From Bacillus tequilensis KCTC 13622 (GTDB lineage: Bacteria; Bacillota; Bacilli; Bacillales; Bacillaceae): a stretch of 64,000 nt of DNA. A model generated the notes under the pieces. The model was not told the origin of the DNA, did not search any database, and saw only the letters and a list, made by a program, of their open reading frames with translations. Positions 7,373 through 18,814 of the stretch are shown one piece after another. A program made the translations under genes and the position numbers. Position 1 is the first letter of the stretch; every line of letters starts with the position of its first letter. The stretch covers positions 1-64,000 of the forward strand of contig NZ_AYTO01000034.1 of the NCBI RefSeq assembly GCF_000507145.1. The letters run 5' to 3'.

Positions 7373-9052
7373 TTGGCTTACACAATAGGAGTTGATTTCG
7401 GAACGTTATCAGGAAGAGCGGTACTCGTTCATGTCCGAACGGGGGAGGAACTTGCGTCTGCTGTAAAAGAATACAGGCACGCTGTCATCGATACCGTCCT
7501 TCCCCAAACGGGTCAAAAGCTGCCGCGCGACTGGGCGCTGCAGCATCCTGCTGATTACCTCGAAGTCTTGGAAACAACCATTCCGTCTTTACTCGAACAG
7601 ACGGGGGTTGAACCGAAAGATGTTATCGGGATCGGAATTGATTTTACGGCATGTACGATCCTGCCTGTTGACAGTACAGGACAGCCGTTATGCATGCTGC
7701 CGGAATATGAAGAGGAACCGCATAGCTACGTGAAGCTCTGGAAGCATCATGCGGCCCAAAAACATGCTGACAGGCTCAATCAAATCGCGGAAGAAGAAGG
7801 AGAAGCTTTTTTACAGCGGTACGGAGGAAAAATTTCTTCTGAGTGGATGATTCCGAAGGTCATGCAGATTGCCGAAGAAGCGCCTCATATTTATGAAGCG
7901 GCTGATCGGATCATCGAGGCCTCAGACTGGATCGTGTACCAGCTGTGCGGCTCACTCAAGCGAAGCAACTGTACCGCAGGGTATAAAGCAATTTGGAGTG
8001 AAAAATCGGGATATCCGTCAGCTGATTTCTTTGACAAATTACATCCGTTAATGAAAACGATTACAAAGGATAAGTTATCGGGATCCATTCATTCAGTAGG
8101 GGAAAAAGCCGGTGGGCTGACTGAAAAAATGGCACGGCTGACAGGCCTTCTTCCGGGCACGGCTGTTGCAGTTGCCAATGTGGACGCTCATGTCTCCGTG
8201 CCGGCGGTCGGCATTACAGAGCCGGGGAAAATGCTGATGATTATGGGGACCTCCACGTGCCATGTTCTTCTGGGCGAAGAGGTGCGTATCGTGCCCGGTA
8301 TGTGCGGGGTCGTGAACAACGGAATTCTCCCGGGCTATGCGGGATACGAAGCCGGACAGTCCTGTGTTGGCGATCATTTTGACTGGTTTGTAAAAACATG
8401 TGTCCCGCAAGCTTATCAAGAGGAAGCAGCGGAAAAAAACATTGGCGTTCATGAGCTGCTGAGTGAGAAGGCAAACCTTCAAGTGCCGGGTGAAAGCGGC
8501 CTGCTTGCTTTAGATTGGTGGAATGGAAACCGTTCAACCCTTGTTGATGCGGATTTAACAGGGATGCTGCTCGGCATGACACTGCTGACGAAGCCTGAAG
8601 AGATTTATAGAGCGTTAATTGAAGCGACGGCTTACGGAACCCGGATGATTATCGAAACGTTCAAAGATAGCGGAGTTCCGATTGAGGAGCTGTACGCAGC
8701 CGGCGGAATTGCTGAGAAAAACCCGTTTGTCATGCAGATTTATGCGGATGTGACAAACATGGACATTAAGATCTCTGGCTCTCCGCAAGCCCCTGCCTTA
8801 GGAGCGGCGATTTTCGGCGCGCTTGCCGCAGGTAAAGAAGACGGCGGATATGACGACATCAAAGAGGCAGCGGCGAAAATGGGAAAACTGAAAGATATAT
8901 CTTATACGCCAAACGCCGAAAACGCCGCAGTGTATGAAAAACTGTACGCTGAGTATAAAGAGCTTGTTCACTACTTCGGAAAAGAAAACCATGTCATGAA
9001 GCGTCTGAAAACAATTAAAAATCTTCAATTTTCATCTGCCAAAAAGAATTGA
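7373..9052 (+). CDS. araB: L-ribulokinase
   Basis: Phosphorylates L-ribulose to L-ribulose-5-phosphate with ATP. The 559-residue protein belongs to the FGGY carbohydrate kinases. It opens with the phosphate-binding strand [16 protein letters not shown], carries [15 protein letters not shown] and the C-terminal ATP-site segment [19 protein letters not shown]. The start is TTG 7373, preceded by GAGAGGGGG; it lies 15 bp after araA, so the two are translated from one message. The length agrees with B. subtilis AraB. Confidence 0.95.
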   Translation: MAYTIGVDFGTLSGRAVLVHVRTGEELASAVKEYRHAVIDTVLPQTGQKLPRDWALQHPADYLEVLETTIPSLLEQTGVEPKDVIGIGIDFTACTILPVDSTGQPLCMLPEYEEEPHSYVKLWKHHAAQKHADRLNQIAEEEGEAFLQRYGGKISSEWMIPKVMQIAEEAPHIYEAADRIIEASDWIVYQLCGSLKRSNCTAGYKAIWSEKSGYPSADFFDKLHPLMKTITKDKLSGSIHSVGEKAGGLTEKMARLTGLLPGTAVAVANVDAHVSVPAVGITEPGKMLMIMGTSTCHVLLGEEVRIVPGMCGVVNNGILPGYAGYEAGQSCVGDHFDWFVKTCVPQAYQEEAAEKNIGVHELLSEKANLQVPGESGLLALDWWNGNRSTLVDADLTGMLLGMTLLTKPEEIYRALIEATAYGTRMIIETFKDSGVPIEELYAAGGIAEKNPFVMQIYADVTNMDIKISGSPQAPALGAAIFGALAAGKEDGGYDDIKEAAAKMGKLKDISYTPNAENAAVYEKLYAEYKELVHYFGKENHVMKRLKTIKNLQFSSAKKN

Positions 9053-9068
9053 TAAAGGGTGATGGTGC

Positions 9069-9758
9069 ATGCTTGAAACATTAAAAAAAGAAGTGCTGGC
9101 CGCCAACCTGAAGCTGCAAGAGCATCAGCTGGTAACCTTTACGTGGGGAAACGTCAGCGGCATTGACCGTGAAAAAGAAAGAATCGTTATTAAACCAAGC
9201 GGAGTTGAATACAGCGAATTGACAGCTGATGACCTGGTTGTTTTGAACCTTGATGGAGAGGTCGTCGAAGGATCGCTCAAGCCTTCTTCAGATACACCTA
9301 CCCATGTTTATTTATACAAAGCCTTTCCGAATATCGGGGGGATTGTCCATACTCATTCTCAATGGGCGACAAGCTGGGCGCAATCGGGGAGAGACATTCC
9401 GCCTTTAGGAACGACCCATGCTGATTATTTTGACAGTGCGATTCCGTGTACTAGAGAAATGTACGATGAAGAAATCATTCATGACTACGAGCTGAATACA
9501 GGTAAAGTCATTGCAGAAACCTTTCAGCAGTCTAACTACGAACAGGTCCCGGGTGTGCTCGTGAACAATCACGGCCCATTCTGCTGGGGCAAGAACGCCT
9601 TAAATGCCATTCATAACGCAGTTGTATTAGAAACGGTTGCCGAAATGGCTTATCACTCCATTATGCTGAACAAGAATGTAAACCCCATCAATACCGTCCT
9701 GCATGAAAAGCATTTTTATCGAAAACACGGGGCAAATGCGTATTATGGCCAGTCATGA
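9069..9758 (+). CDS. araD: L-ribulose-5-phosphate 4-epimerase
   Basis: Turns L-ribulose-5-phosphate into D-xylulose-5-phosphate, linking arabinose to the pentose phosphate pathway. The 229-residue class II aldolase-fold enzyme shows the zinc ligands in [13 protein letters not shown] (His near 96 and 98) and the C-terminal HG in NNHGPFCWG (His near 165). The N-terminal TWGNVSGID and KPSGVEY phosphate-binding motifs are intact. Sixteen bp after araB; its 3' end overlaps araL by 23 bp in another frame. Confidence 0.95.
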   Translation: MLETLKKEVLAANLKLQEHQLVTFTWGNVSGIDREKERIVIKPSGVEYSELTADDLVVLNLDGEVVEGSLKPSSDTPTHVYLYKAFPNIGGIVHTHSQWATSWAQSGRDIPPLGTTHADYFDSAIPCTREMYDEEIIHDYELNTGKVIAETFQQSNYEQVPGVLVNNHGPFCWGKNALNAIHNAVVLETVAEMAYHSIMLNKNVNPINTVLHEKHFYRKHGANAYYGQS

Positions 9759-10554
9759 TTCCGCTGTGTCACCGGCCGGCATTCTGATTGACTTGGACGG
9801 TACTGTATTCAGAGGAAATGAATTGATTGAAGGGGCAAGAGAAGCGATCCATACACTTCGGGGAATGGGGAAGAAAATCGTCTTTTTGAGCAATCGGGGG
9901 AATATCTCCCGTGCCATGTGCCGAAAAAAACTGCTCGGCGCGGGGATTGAAGCGGACGTTAATGACATTGTTCTGTCGTCAAGCGTGACAGCGGCTTTTC
10001 TGAAAAACCATTATCGTTTTTCAAAGGTGTGGGTGCTTGGAGAACAAGGCTTGGCTGACGAGCTGAGACTGGCTGGCGTGCAGCATGCGAACGAACCGAA
10101 GGATGCGGATTGGCTCGTGATCTCCCTGCATGAAACGCTCACGTACGAAGATTTAAATCAAGCCTTTCAAGCGGCCGCCGGCGGCGCTCGTATCATTGCA
10201 ACCAATAAAGACCGTTCTTTTCCGAATGAACACGGCAATGCCATTGATGTGGCCGGAATGATTGGGGCGATAGAGGCTTCCGCTCAAGCCAAGACGGAGC
10301 TTGTTGTCGGAAAGCCGTCATGGCTGATGGCGGAGGCTGCCTGTACGGCAATGGGTCTGTCCGCACATGAATGCATGATTATCGGAGACAGCATTGAATC
10401 AGACATTGCGATGGGGAAGCTTTATGGCATGAAAAGCGCTTTAGTGCTGACGGGTTCTGCGAAACCGGATGACAAGCGTTTGTACATGCCGGATTATGTG
10501 CTGGAGTCTATTAAGGATGTAACCAAATTGGCTGAGGAGGGGATTCTGCTATGA
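9736..10554 (+). CDS. araL: HAD-family sugar phosphatase AraL
   Basis: A haloacid-dehalogenase phosphatase of the NagD type, known in B. subtilis to dephosphorylate sugar phosphates and thought to prevent toxic build-up of pathway intermediates. HAD motifs are complete: [11 protein letters not shown] (nucleophile and acid Asp), FLSNRG, the lysine in VVGKPSW and [11 protein letters not shown]. From ATG 9736 (MRIMASHD) it has 272 residues. It overlaps the araD end, with only a weak GGGG ribosome site, and a second ATG at 9745 is possible. Low translation by overlap and mRNA structure is described for this gene in B. subtilis. Confidence 0.9.
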   Translation: MRIMASHDSAVSPAGILIDLDGTVFRGNELIEGAREAIHTLRGMGKKIVFLSNRGNISRAMCRKKLLGAGIEADVNDIVLSSSVTAAFLKNHYRFSKVWVLGEQGLADELRLAGVQHANEPKDADWLVISLHETLTYEDLNQAFQAAAGGARIIATNKDRSFPNEHGNAIDVAGMIGAIEASAQAKTELVVGKPSWLMAEAACTAMGLSAHECMIIGDSIESDIAMGKLYGMKSALVLTGSAKPDDKRLYMPDYVLESIKDVTKLAEEGILL

Positions 10555-11735
10555 ACCGTATCGCAGCTGACGTGCAGCATGCTTTTGAACTCGCAGGAGA
10601 AAAGACGTTTCCTATAAAAGTTGAAGACATTGTTATCGATAAACAAGCAGCCGATCCGCTTTTGGATTATGTAAAACGAAAAAATAACAAACATATTGTC
10701 CTTGTCTGTGACTCGAATACACACCGCATTGCAGGCATTGATCTGGAAAACCGCCTGAATCAAGAAGGGTTTCAGGCCGAATGCCTGATCATTCCGGAAA
10801 ATGAAGCCGGAGATGTAACGGCTGATGAACGGTCGCTCATTCATGTGCTGGTCCATACGAAACAAACAGCGGATGTCATGATTGCAGTCGGTTCAGGCAC
10901 GATTCATGATATCGTCCGCTTTGCGGCCTTTCAAAGGGATTTGCCGTTTATTTCTTATCCGACCGCTCCATCTGTAGACGGATTTACATCAGCCGGGGCG
11001 CCGCTGATTTTATACGGGACGAAAACAACCATTCAAACGAAGGCTCCATCCGCGCTGTTCGCTGATCTGAATTTATTAAAAGCGGCACCCCAGTCAATGG
11101 TGGCGGCAGGATTTGGCGACATGCTTGGTAAAATCACGTCTTTAGCGGATTGGGAAATTTCCCGCCATCTTGCCGGCGAGCCTTATTCGCCAACAGGGGC
11201 TAAGATCGTTCAGGAGGCGCTTGACGCCTGTATCGCACATACGGAAGACATTGCGATGAAAACGGAAACAGGCATACAGGTTTTAATGCAGTCTTTAATC
11301 GTATCAGGGCTTGTCATGCTGTCCTTAGATCATTCCCGCCCGGCATCAGGCGGAGAGCATCATATTTCACACTGGATTGAGATGGAATTAATGGAGAAAA
11401 ACCGGCCTCAGATTCTTCATGGAGCAAAGGTCGGCTGTGCCGCTGTTTTATTAACTGACACATACAGAAAGCTTGCTCAGGATGACGGACTGAATGAATT
11501 TTCTCCGCATCGGCGAGAAGCCATTCAATCTGCTTATCAATCACTCCCCGAAGGAGAAGTGCTCGCTGATTGGCTGAGATCAGCCGGAGGCCCTGCGTCT
11601 TTTGACGAAATCGGTGTCGGACAGAATTCCGTCAAGAATGCCTTCAGACACGCGCACACCTTAAGAGACCGGTGCACCGGATTAAGAATCATTAATGAAA
11701 ACAAAACGCTGGTCAATCATGGTCTATATGAATAG
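10551..11735 (+). CDS. araM: Glycerol-1-phosphate dehydrogenase AraM
   Basis: An iron-containing-alcohol-dehydrogenase-fold enzyme (about 394 residues) that, in B. subtilis, reduces dihydroxyacetone phosphate to sn-glycerol-1-phosphate, the precursor of heptaprenylglyceryl phosphate. Visible signs are the NAD-site glycines in VGSGTIHDIVRF, SYPTAPSVDGFTSAG and the metal-ligand region GGEHHISHWIEME. Its role in arabinose use is unclear. The ATG overlaps the araL stop by four bases, so the two are translationally coupled. Confidence 0.93.
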   Translation: MNRIAADVQHAFELAGEKTFPIKVEDIVIDKQAADPLLDYVKRKNNKHIVLVCDSNTHRIAGIDLENRLNQEGFQAECLIIPENEAGDVTADERSLIHVLVHTKQTADVMIAVGSGTIHDIVRFAAFQRDLPFISYPTAPSVDGFTSAGAPLILYGTKTTIQTKAPSALFADLNLLKAAPQSMVAAGFGDMLGKITSLADWEISRHLAGEPYSPTGAKIVQEALDACIAHTEDIAMKTETGIQVLMQSLIVSGLVMLSLDHSRPASGGEHHISHWIEMELMEKNRPQILHGAKVGCAAVLLTDTYRKLAQDDGLNEFSPHRREAIQSAYQSLPEGEVLADWLRSAGGPASFDEIGVGQNSVKNAFRHAHTLRDRCTGLRIINENKTLVNHGLYE

Positions 11736-11765
11736 CCCGCACCTCGAAGGGAAGGGGTAACGTAA

Positions 11766-13067
11766 ATGAAAAGAATGACTGCCTGCTTTCTTGTGCTTCT
11801 GATGCTGTTGACATTAGTCATTGCCGGGTGTTCAGCTGATAGTTCATCAGGGAAACCGGCGGAAACCGAGCTGACCTTTTGGACATTTAACGGCCTTCAT
11901 GAGCAGTTTTATGCGGAAATGGTGAAAGAATGGAACAAAACATATCCTGACCGCAAAATGAAGCTGAATACGGTTGTTTATCCGTATGGGCAAATGCACG
12001 ATAACTTGTCAATCTCTTTAATCGCGGGAGAGGGCGTCCCTGATATGGCCGATGTCGAATTGGCCCGTTTTTCAAACTTTTTGAAGGGCTCCGACATACC
12101 GCTTGCCGACCTGACTCCGCTGATTGAAAAGGACCGCGATAAATTCGTTGAAGCGCGGCTCACCCTGTACAGCAAAAACGGCAAGATTTACGGACTCGAT
12201 ACACATGTAGGGACGACAGTCATGTTTTATAACATGGAGGTGATGAAAAAGGCCGAAGTCAATCCCGATGAGATTAAAACATGGGATGATTACCGTAAAG
12301 CCGGGCAGAAAGTGCGCAAAGTGACCGGTAAGCCGATGGGAACGGCGGAGACAAATGATTCGGGAACGTTCCTATCCATGATTTCACAGCAAAACTCAGG
12401 TTATTTTGATAAAAACGGCAAGCTAATCCTCAATAACGACACCAACATAAAAACACTCCAATATTTAAAAGACATGATCAATGACAAAACGATGATTCCA
12501 GCACCGGGCGGCGGGCATCACAGTGAAGAATACTATGGCTTTATGAACCAAGGCGGAGCCGCATCAGTTCTGATGCCGATTTGGTATATGGGAAGATTCA
12601 TAGATTATATGCCTGATCTCAAAGGGAAGATTGCCATCAGGCCGCTTCCGGCATGGCAAAAGGGAGGCGACCGTTCGGCAGGTTTGGGCGGTACGGCAAC
12701 TGTTGTGCCGAAGCAATCTAAGCATGTCGAATTAGCAAAAGAGTTTTTGGCCTTTGCGAAGGGCTCTACAGAAGGAAACAAAAAGCTCTGGAGCGTGCTC
12801 GGATTTGACCCGCTTCGCTGGGATGTCTGGAGCTCTAAGGAATTGAAAGAGAAAAACAAATACACGGACTACTTCCAAAACGGAACAGGCATTTTCTCAG
12901 TGCTGCTCGATATCAAGGATGAAATTAATCCGATTTATTTACATGAGGATTTTGCCAAGGCGTCAGACCTTGTCAACAGAAGCGTATTGTTCGACGCACT
13001 TAAATCTCAGCAAAAAACGCCTAAACAAGCCTTGGACAGAGCGGCAGGTGAACTGAAACAGAAATAG
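11766..13067 (+). CDS. araN: Arabino-oligosaccharide-binding lipoprotein AraN
   Basis: The extracellular sugar-binding part of the AraNPQ ABC importer, which takes up arabinose oligomers. The 433-residue protein has a lipoprotein signal peptide with lipobox IAGC (Cys near residue 22) and a family-1 extracellular solute-binding body (ELTFWTFNGLHEQFYAEM). GAAGGGGTAACGTAA precedes the ATG. No ATPase gene lies in the operon; in B. subtilis the shared ATPase MsmX, encoded elsewhere, energises the system, which I infer applies here. Confidence 0.94.
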   Translation: MKRMTACFLVLLMLLTLVIAGCSADSSSGKPAETELTFWTFNGLHEQFYAEMVKEWNKTYPDRKMKLNTVVYPYGQMHDNLSISLIAGEGVPDMADVELARFSNFLKGSDIPLADLTPLIEKDRDKFVEARLTLYSKNGKIYGLDTHVGTTVMFYNMEVMKKAEVNPDEIKTWDDYRKAGQKVRKVTGKPMGTAETNDSGTFLSMISQQNSGYFDKNGKLILNNDTNIKTLQYLKDMINDKTMIPAPGGGHHSEEYYGFMNQGGAASVLMPIWYMGRFIDYMPDLKGKIAIRPLPAWQKGGDRSAGLGGTATVVPKQSKHVELAKEFLAFAKGSTEGNKKLWSVLGFDPLRWDVWSSKELKEKNKYTDYFQNGTGIFSVLLDIKDEINPIYLHEDFAKASDLVNRSVLFDALKSQQKTPKQALDRAAGELKQK

Positions 13068-13102
13068 AATCCCATTCAAAAAGTGAAAGCGGGGAGGTTC
13101 TC

Positions 13103-14044
13103 ATGAAACCTGTGAAAACGGGAACGGTTCATCCCGTTCCTTCAGCTGGGAAACAATCAGGCTGGCGAGATCTATTTTATTCAAAAAAAGCGGCGCCCTA
13201 TTTGTTTACAGCGCCATTCGTTTTATCCTTTCTCGTATTTTTTCTATACCCTATCATTACCGTCTTCATCATGAGCTTTCAACGAATATTGCCTGGAGAG
13301 GTGACGTTTGTCGGAGTGTCCAATTATACTGCGCTAAACAATCCGACGTTCTATACCGCCCTTTGGAATACGCTGGAGTACACCTTTTGGACGCTGATCG
13401 TACTGATTCCGGTTCCATTGCTTCTGGCCATATTCTTGAATTCAAAGCTGGTCACATTCAGAAATATATTCAAATCAGCGTTATTTATCCCGGCATTGAC
13501 TTCCACCATAGTTGCGGGGATTATTTTTCGGCTGATCTTCGGAGAAATGGAAACGTCTCTGGCCAATTCCATCTTACTCAAACTCGGTTTTTCCCCTCAG
13601 AATTGGATGAACAATGAACATACAGGCATGTTTTTGATGGTGCTGCTTGCTTCATGGAGATGGATGGGAATCAACATCCTTTACTTTTTGGCCGGTTTGC
13701 AAAACGTGCCGAAAGAGCTGTACGAAGCCGCTGATATTGACGGCGCCAATACGATGAAAAAATTTATGCACATCACGCTGCCGTTTCTCAAGCCTGTAAC
13801 CGTATATGTGCTGACCATCAGCATTATCGGCGGTTTTAGGATGTTTGAGGAAAGCTACGTCCTTTGGCAAAATAATTCCCCGGGTAATATCGGTCTGACA
13901 CTTGTCGGATATTTGTATCAGCAGGGTCTTGCTTACAATGAAATGGGATACGGAGCAGCCATAGGGATCGTGCTTTTGATTGTGATTCTTGTTGTCAGCC
14001 TGATTTCATTAAAGCTGTCAGGCTCATTTAAGGGGGAAGGATAA
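13103..14044 (+). CDS. araP: ABC transporter permease AraP
   Basis: One of the two membrane subunits of the arabino-oligosaccharide importer. The 313-residue protein is of the MalF/UgpA type, with six predicted helices from about residue 35 on. The EAA loop that docks the ATPase is seen at LYEAADIDGANTMKKFMHIT (about 210-230). The cytosolic N-terminus is Lys/Gly-rich. It follows araN by 35 bp with a GGGGAGG site, and its TAA is immediately followed by the araQ ATG. Confidence 0.94.
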   Translation: MKPVKTGTVHPVPSAGKQSGWRDLFYSKKAAPYLFTAPFVLSFLVFFLYPIITVFIMSFQRILPGEVTFVGVSNYTALNNPTFYTALWNTLEYTFWTLIVLIPVPLLLAIFLNSKLVTFRNIFKSALFIPALTSTIVAGIIFRLIFGEMETSLANSILLKLGFSPQNWMNNEHTGMFLMVLLASWRWMGINILYFLAGLQNVPKELYEAADIDGANTMKKFMHITLPFLKPVTVYVLTISIIGGFRMFEESYVLWQNNSPGNIGLTLVGYLYQQGLAYNEMGYGAAIGIVLLIVILVVSLISLKLSGSFKGEG

Positions 14045-14890
14045 ATGCTGCGGCACAGTCCTCATATTAGCGTTTACAGAATCGCGCTGACCCTGTTTTT
14101 TATGATGCTGAGCCTGTTGTATATTTTTCCGATTTTTTGTTTGCTTTTAGGATCATTAAAGCCGTCAGCTGAACTTTTGCGTGCAGGTCTGAATCTTGAC
14201 ATTGATGCTAATGTGATGAGTCTTGATAATTATACGTTCCTGTTTAACGGCGGCAGCATTTATTTCAAATGGTTCTTTAACAGCCTTGTGCTTGGGCTTT
14301 TCACTACTGTGCTCACGCTGTTTTTTTCTTCGATGATCGGGTACGGGCTTGCGGTTTATGATTTTAAGGGCAGAAATATCATCTTTGTGCTTGTGCTGAT
14401 TATTATGATGGTTCCGCTGGAAGTGATGATGCTTCCGTTGTTTAAGCTTACCGTCGGGCTGCACTTGATTGATTCATATATGGGGGTTATATTGCCGTTC
14501 ATCGTTTCGCCTGTAGCAATATTCTTTTTCAGGCAATACGCGCTTGGGCTGCCAAGAGATCTGCTGGACGCTGCAAGGATGGACGGCTGTACGGAATTCG
14601 GCATCTTTTTCAGAATTATGGCGCCGCTGATGAAACCTGCTTTCGGCGCGATGATTATTCTCCAGTCCTTAAACAGCTGGAACAACTTCTTATGGCCGCT
14701 GATTGTGCTTCGCTCGAAAGAAATGTTCACGCTTCCAATCGGGCTTTCCAGCTTGCTGAGCCCTTATGGAAACAACTATGACATGCTCATATCCGGCTCG
14801 GTATTTGCGATCTTGCCGGTCATTATCATTTTCTTGTTTTTCCAAAAATACTTTATCTCCGGCCTGACGGTAGGGGGAGTCAAAGGCTAA
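14045..14890 (+). CDS. araQ: ABC transporter permease AraQ
   Basis: The second permease subunit of AraNPQ, of the MalG type (281 residues, six predicted helices). The EAA-loop equivalent is LLDAARMDGCTEFGIFFRI at about 175-195, and the C-terminus ends in the common FQKYFISGLTVGGVKG. It begins directly after the araP stop, with AAGGGGGAAGG inside the araP end as its ribosome site, so AraP and AraQ should be made in equal amounts. Confidence 0.94.
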   Translation: MLRHSPHISVYRIALTLFFMMLSLLYIFPIFCLLLGSLKPSAELLRAGLNLDIDANVMSLDNYTFLFNGGSIYFKWFFNSLVLGLFTTVLTLFFSSMIGYGLAVYDFKGRNIIFVLVLIIMMVPLEVMMLPLFKLTVGLHLIDSYMGVILPFIVSPVAIFFFRQYALGLPRDLLDAARMDGCTEFGIFFRIMAPLMKPAFGAMIILQSLNSWNNFLWPLIVLRSKEMFTLPIGLSSLLSPYGNNYDMLISGSVFAILPVIIIFLFFQKYFISGLTVGGVKG

Positions 14891-14893
14891 TAA

Positions 14894-16411
<1,518 letters not shown>

Positions 16412-16461
16412 AAGAAGCAAAGCCAGAGATTCCTTTCTTCGGCATGTTTTTTAATTACCTC

Positions 16462-16489
16462 AAGCCGGCCCTTTCCAGCCGGCTTTTTT
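16462..16489 (+). terminator. Terminator of the ara operon
   Basis: Eight-bp stem AAGCCGGC with GCCGGCTT, eight-nt loop, then TTTTTT. Confidence 0.85.
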
Positions 16490-16565
16490 GTATAGGAAAA
16501 AATGACCGCTTTTCAAGATGAAATTGTGATATATTTATGAAAACAGCAAAGGGGGATGGGATAAA

Positions 16566-18362
16566 ATGAATGCGGTTACAATTGTGATAGCGTCAATGTG
16601 TATTTTGGCTATCGCCTATCGTTTATACGGAACATTTATGATGGTGAAAGTTCTTAAAGTAAATGATGACAAGCCGACGCCTGCTCACGTGCTTGAGGAT
16701 GGAAAAGACTATGTGCCTACAAATAAATGGGTTTCGTTCGGCCATCATTTTGCAGCCATCGCAGCGGCCGGGCCGCTGGTCGGGCCCATTCTGGCTGCGC
16801 AGTTCGGCTATTTGCCGGGGTTGTTATGGCTGTTAATCGGGGCGGTGATAGGGGGGGCCGTCCATGATATTGTTGTGCTGTTTGCATCGATGCGAAAAAA
16901 CGGCAAGTCGCTGTCGGAAGTGGCGAAGGATGAGCTCGGCCCTGTTGCCGGCTTTTGCACGGGACTTTCCATGCTGTTTATTATCACGATTACGATGGCG
17001 GGTCTCTCGATGGTCGTGCTGCATGCGCTTGAACGCAATCCATGGGGAACATTTGCAGTAGGGATTACGATTCCGATTGCGATGGGTGTGGGCTTATTTT
17101 ATAAGAAAACGGGTAATTTAAAACTCGCGTCAACGATCGGCTTTCTCTTTTTAATGGCAGGCGTCTTTAGCGGCCCATGGGTGCAAACTACCGCACTTGG
17201 TGATTTTTTGACGCTGGATACGAAAACGCTTGCAATCGCGCTTCCTGTTTATGCGTTCTTTGCAGCGGCGCTACCCGTTTGGCTGCTTCTCGCACCTCGT
17301 GATTATTTAAGCAGCTTTATGAAAATCGGTGTTTTTATCGCTTTGATTGTCGGGGTGTTTGTCGTCAATCCGTCCATCCCGTTTCCTGCGTTTACAGAAT
17401 TCGTAAAAGGGGGCGGGCCGGTGCTGGAAGGACCTGTCTGGCCGTTCATTTCAATAACCATCGCCTGCGGGGCGATCTCGGGGTTTCATGCCTTTGTCGG
17501 TTCAGGCACGACGCCGAAAATGCTGAATAAATGGAGTGATATGAAGCCCGTTGCGTTCGGTGCAATGCTTGTCGAGTGTCTTGTCGGCATCATGGCGCTG
17601 ATTGCGGCAACCGCCTTGCAGCCTGCTGATTACTTTGCAATTAACAGCACGCCTGAGGTTTTCCGTACACTTGGCATGAATGTCGTACATCTGCCTGAAT
17701 TGAGCAGGGAAATCGGCTTGGACTTAGAAGGAAGAACAGGTGGAGCCGTCACGCTTGCGGTGGGAATGACTTATATTTTTACCGGAATGCCGTTTTTCAG
17801 CCATTTGGCCTCATACTTTTTCCAATTTGTCATTATGTTTGAAGCCGTATTTATTTTAACAGCGATTGACGCCGGCACACGCGTTGCCCGTTATTTGATC
17901 CAGGATTTCTTCGGAGAGGTGTATAAACCGCTGAAGAAAACAGACTGGATTCCGGGCTCTGTATTTGCCAGCGCGCTTGCCTGTTTGATGTGGGGCTATT
18001 TGCTGTATTCAGGGGATATCGGTTCGATTTGGGCGCTGTTTGGCGTATCCAACCAGCTGATGGCTTCAGTTGGGCTGATTATCGGAGCGACCATCGTGCT
18101 GAAAATCGCCGATAAACGCCGATACATTCTGACCTGCCTTATCCCGCTTGCCTATTTATATGTCACTGTCAACTATGCTGGCTATTGGATGGTGCGCCAT
18201 GTGTATCTCAATCCTGAAGCAGCAGGTTATAGTGTATTGAATGGCGTATTATCTATCATCATGCTGGTATTAGGCTTCATCATTATCGTGGCGGCCGTGA
18301 AAAAATGGGCGCAGATGTGGAAAGATCCGAATTTAAGGATGGAAGCATCTATACCGGGATAG
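16566..18362 (+). CDS. cstA: Carbon starvation protein CstA, peptide or pyruvate transporter
   Basis: A 598-residue inner-membrane protein with more than a dozen hydrophobic segments, belonging to the CstA family. Members take up peptides or pyruvate when better carbon is gone. The CstA signature region near residues 55-90 (WVSFGHHFAAIAAAGPLVGPILAAQFG) and SGTTPKMLNKW are present. AAGGGGGATGG precedes the ATG. A weak TATATT at 16530-16535 may be its -10. The next gene begins 33 bp later, so the two may be co-transcribed. Confidence 0.92.
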   Translation: MNAVTIVIASMCILAIAYRLYGTFMMVKVLKVNDDKPTPAHVLEDGKDYVPTNKWVSFGHHFAAIAAAGPLVGPILAAQFGYLPGLLWLLIGAVIGGAVHDIVVLFASMRKNGKSLSEVAKDELGPVAGFCTGLSMLFIITITMAGLSMVVLHALERNPWGTFAVGITIPIAMGVGLFYKKTGNLKLASTIGFLFLMAGVFSGPWVQTTALGDFLTLDTKTLAIALPVYAFFAAALPVWLLLAPRDYLSSFMKIGVFIALIVGVFVVNPSIPFPAFTEFVKGGGPVLEGPVWPFISITIACGAISGFHAFVGSGTTPKMLNKWSDMKPVAFGAMLVECLVGIMALIAATALQPADYFAINSTPEVFRTLGMNVVHLPELSREIGLDLEGRTGGAVTLAVGMTYIFTGMPFFSHLASYFFQFVIMFEAVFILTAIDAGTRVARYLIQDFFGEVYKPLKKTDWIPGSVFASALACLMWGYLLYSGDIGSIWALFGVSNQLMASVGLIIGATIVLKIADKRRYILTCLIPLAYLYVTVNYAGYWMVRHVYLNPEAAGYSVLNGVLSIIMLVLGFIIIVAAVKKWAQMWKDPNLRMEASIPG

Positions 18363-18395
18363 AAAGGCTATTGAAAATGCTGAGGGGGCGTGGCA

Positions 18396-18776
18396 ATGAA
18401 TCTATCAATGAAATATCTGATTCTATACGTATCGGATAGCAAGCGGGCTATTCATTTTTATCGGGATATATTAGGACTGCCGATTCGTGCGGAACACGGC
18501 ACATATGTCGAATTTGAAACAGGATCGACGATATTGGCGCTTAATACGCGGGAAAGCGCCAGAGACATCACAGCGCTGGACATTCCGGAAACATCTGCTT
18601 CAAACACATTTGAAATCGGCTTTGTCACTGAAAATGTAGAAGCTGTCATCAAAAGGATGAGAGAACAAGGCGTCTCGATTATCAGGGAGCCAAAAGTGAA
18701 GCCATGGGGGCAGACAGTCGCCTATATCGCAGATCCGGATGGACATTATATCGAAATTTGCAGTCCGATGGAATAA
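18396..18776 (+). CDS. ysfE: Glyoxalase/bleomycin-resistance fold protein YsfE
   Basis: A 126-residue protein of the vicinal-oxygen-chelate (glyoxalase) superfamily. It has the two beta-alpha-beta-beta-beta modules expected: [20 protein letters not shown] at the start and [19 protein letters not shown] in the second half, ending [10 protein letters not shown] with a metal-ligand-like Glu. No substrate can be assigned. I choose ATG 18396 because GAGGGGG ends seven bases upstream; the GTG at 18390 is too close. It trails cstA and meets glcF tail to tail. Confidence 0.8.
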   Translation: MNLSMKYLILYVSDSKRAIHFYRDILGLPIRAEHGTYVEFETGSTILALNTRESARDITALDIPETSASNTFEIGFVTENVEAVIKRMREQGVSIIREPKVKPWGQTVAYIADPDGHYIEICSPME

Positions 18777-18782
18777 TGCACA

Positions 18783-18813
18783 AAAGCCCAAAACAATGTC
18801 TGTTTTGGGCTTT
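18783..18813. terminator. Bidirectional terminator between ysfE and glcF
   Basis: Thirteen-bp perfect stem AAAGCCCAAAACA with TGTTTTGGGCTTT around a five-nt loop. The T tails are short on both sides (TTTC and TTTTG), so efficiency may be moderate. Confidence 0.7.
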
Positions 18814-18814
18814 C

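Noticed and set aside
16507..16535. cstA promoter and cre
   Set aside because: A TATATT at 16530 lacks a matching -35, and the nearby GCGGTCA-like sequence has the wrong spacing for a cre.
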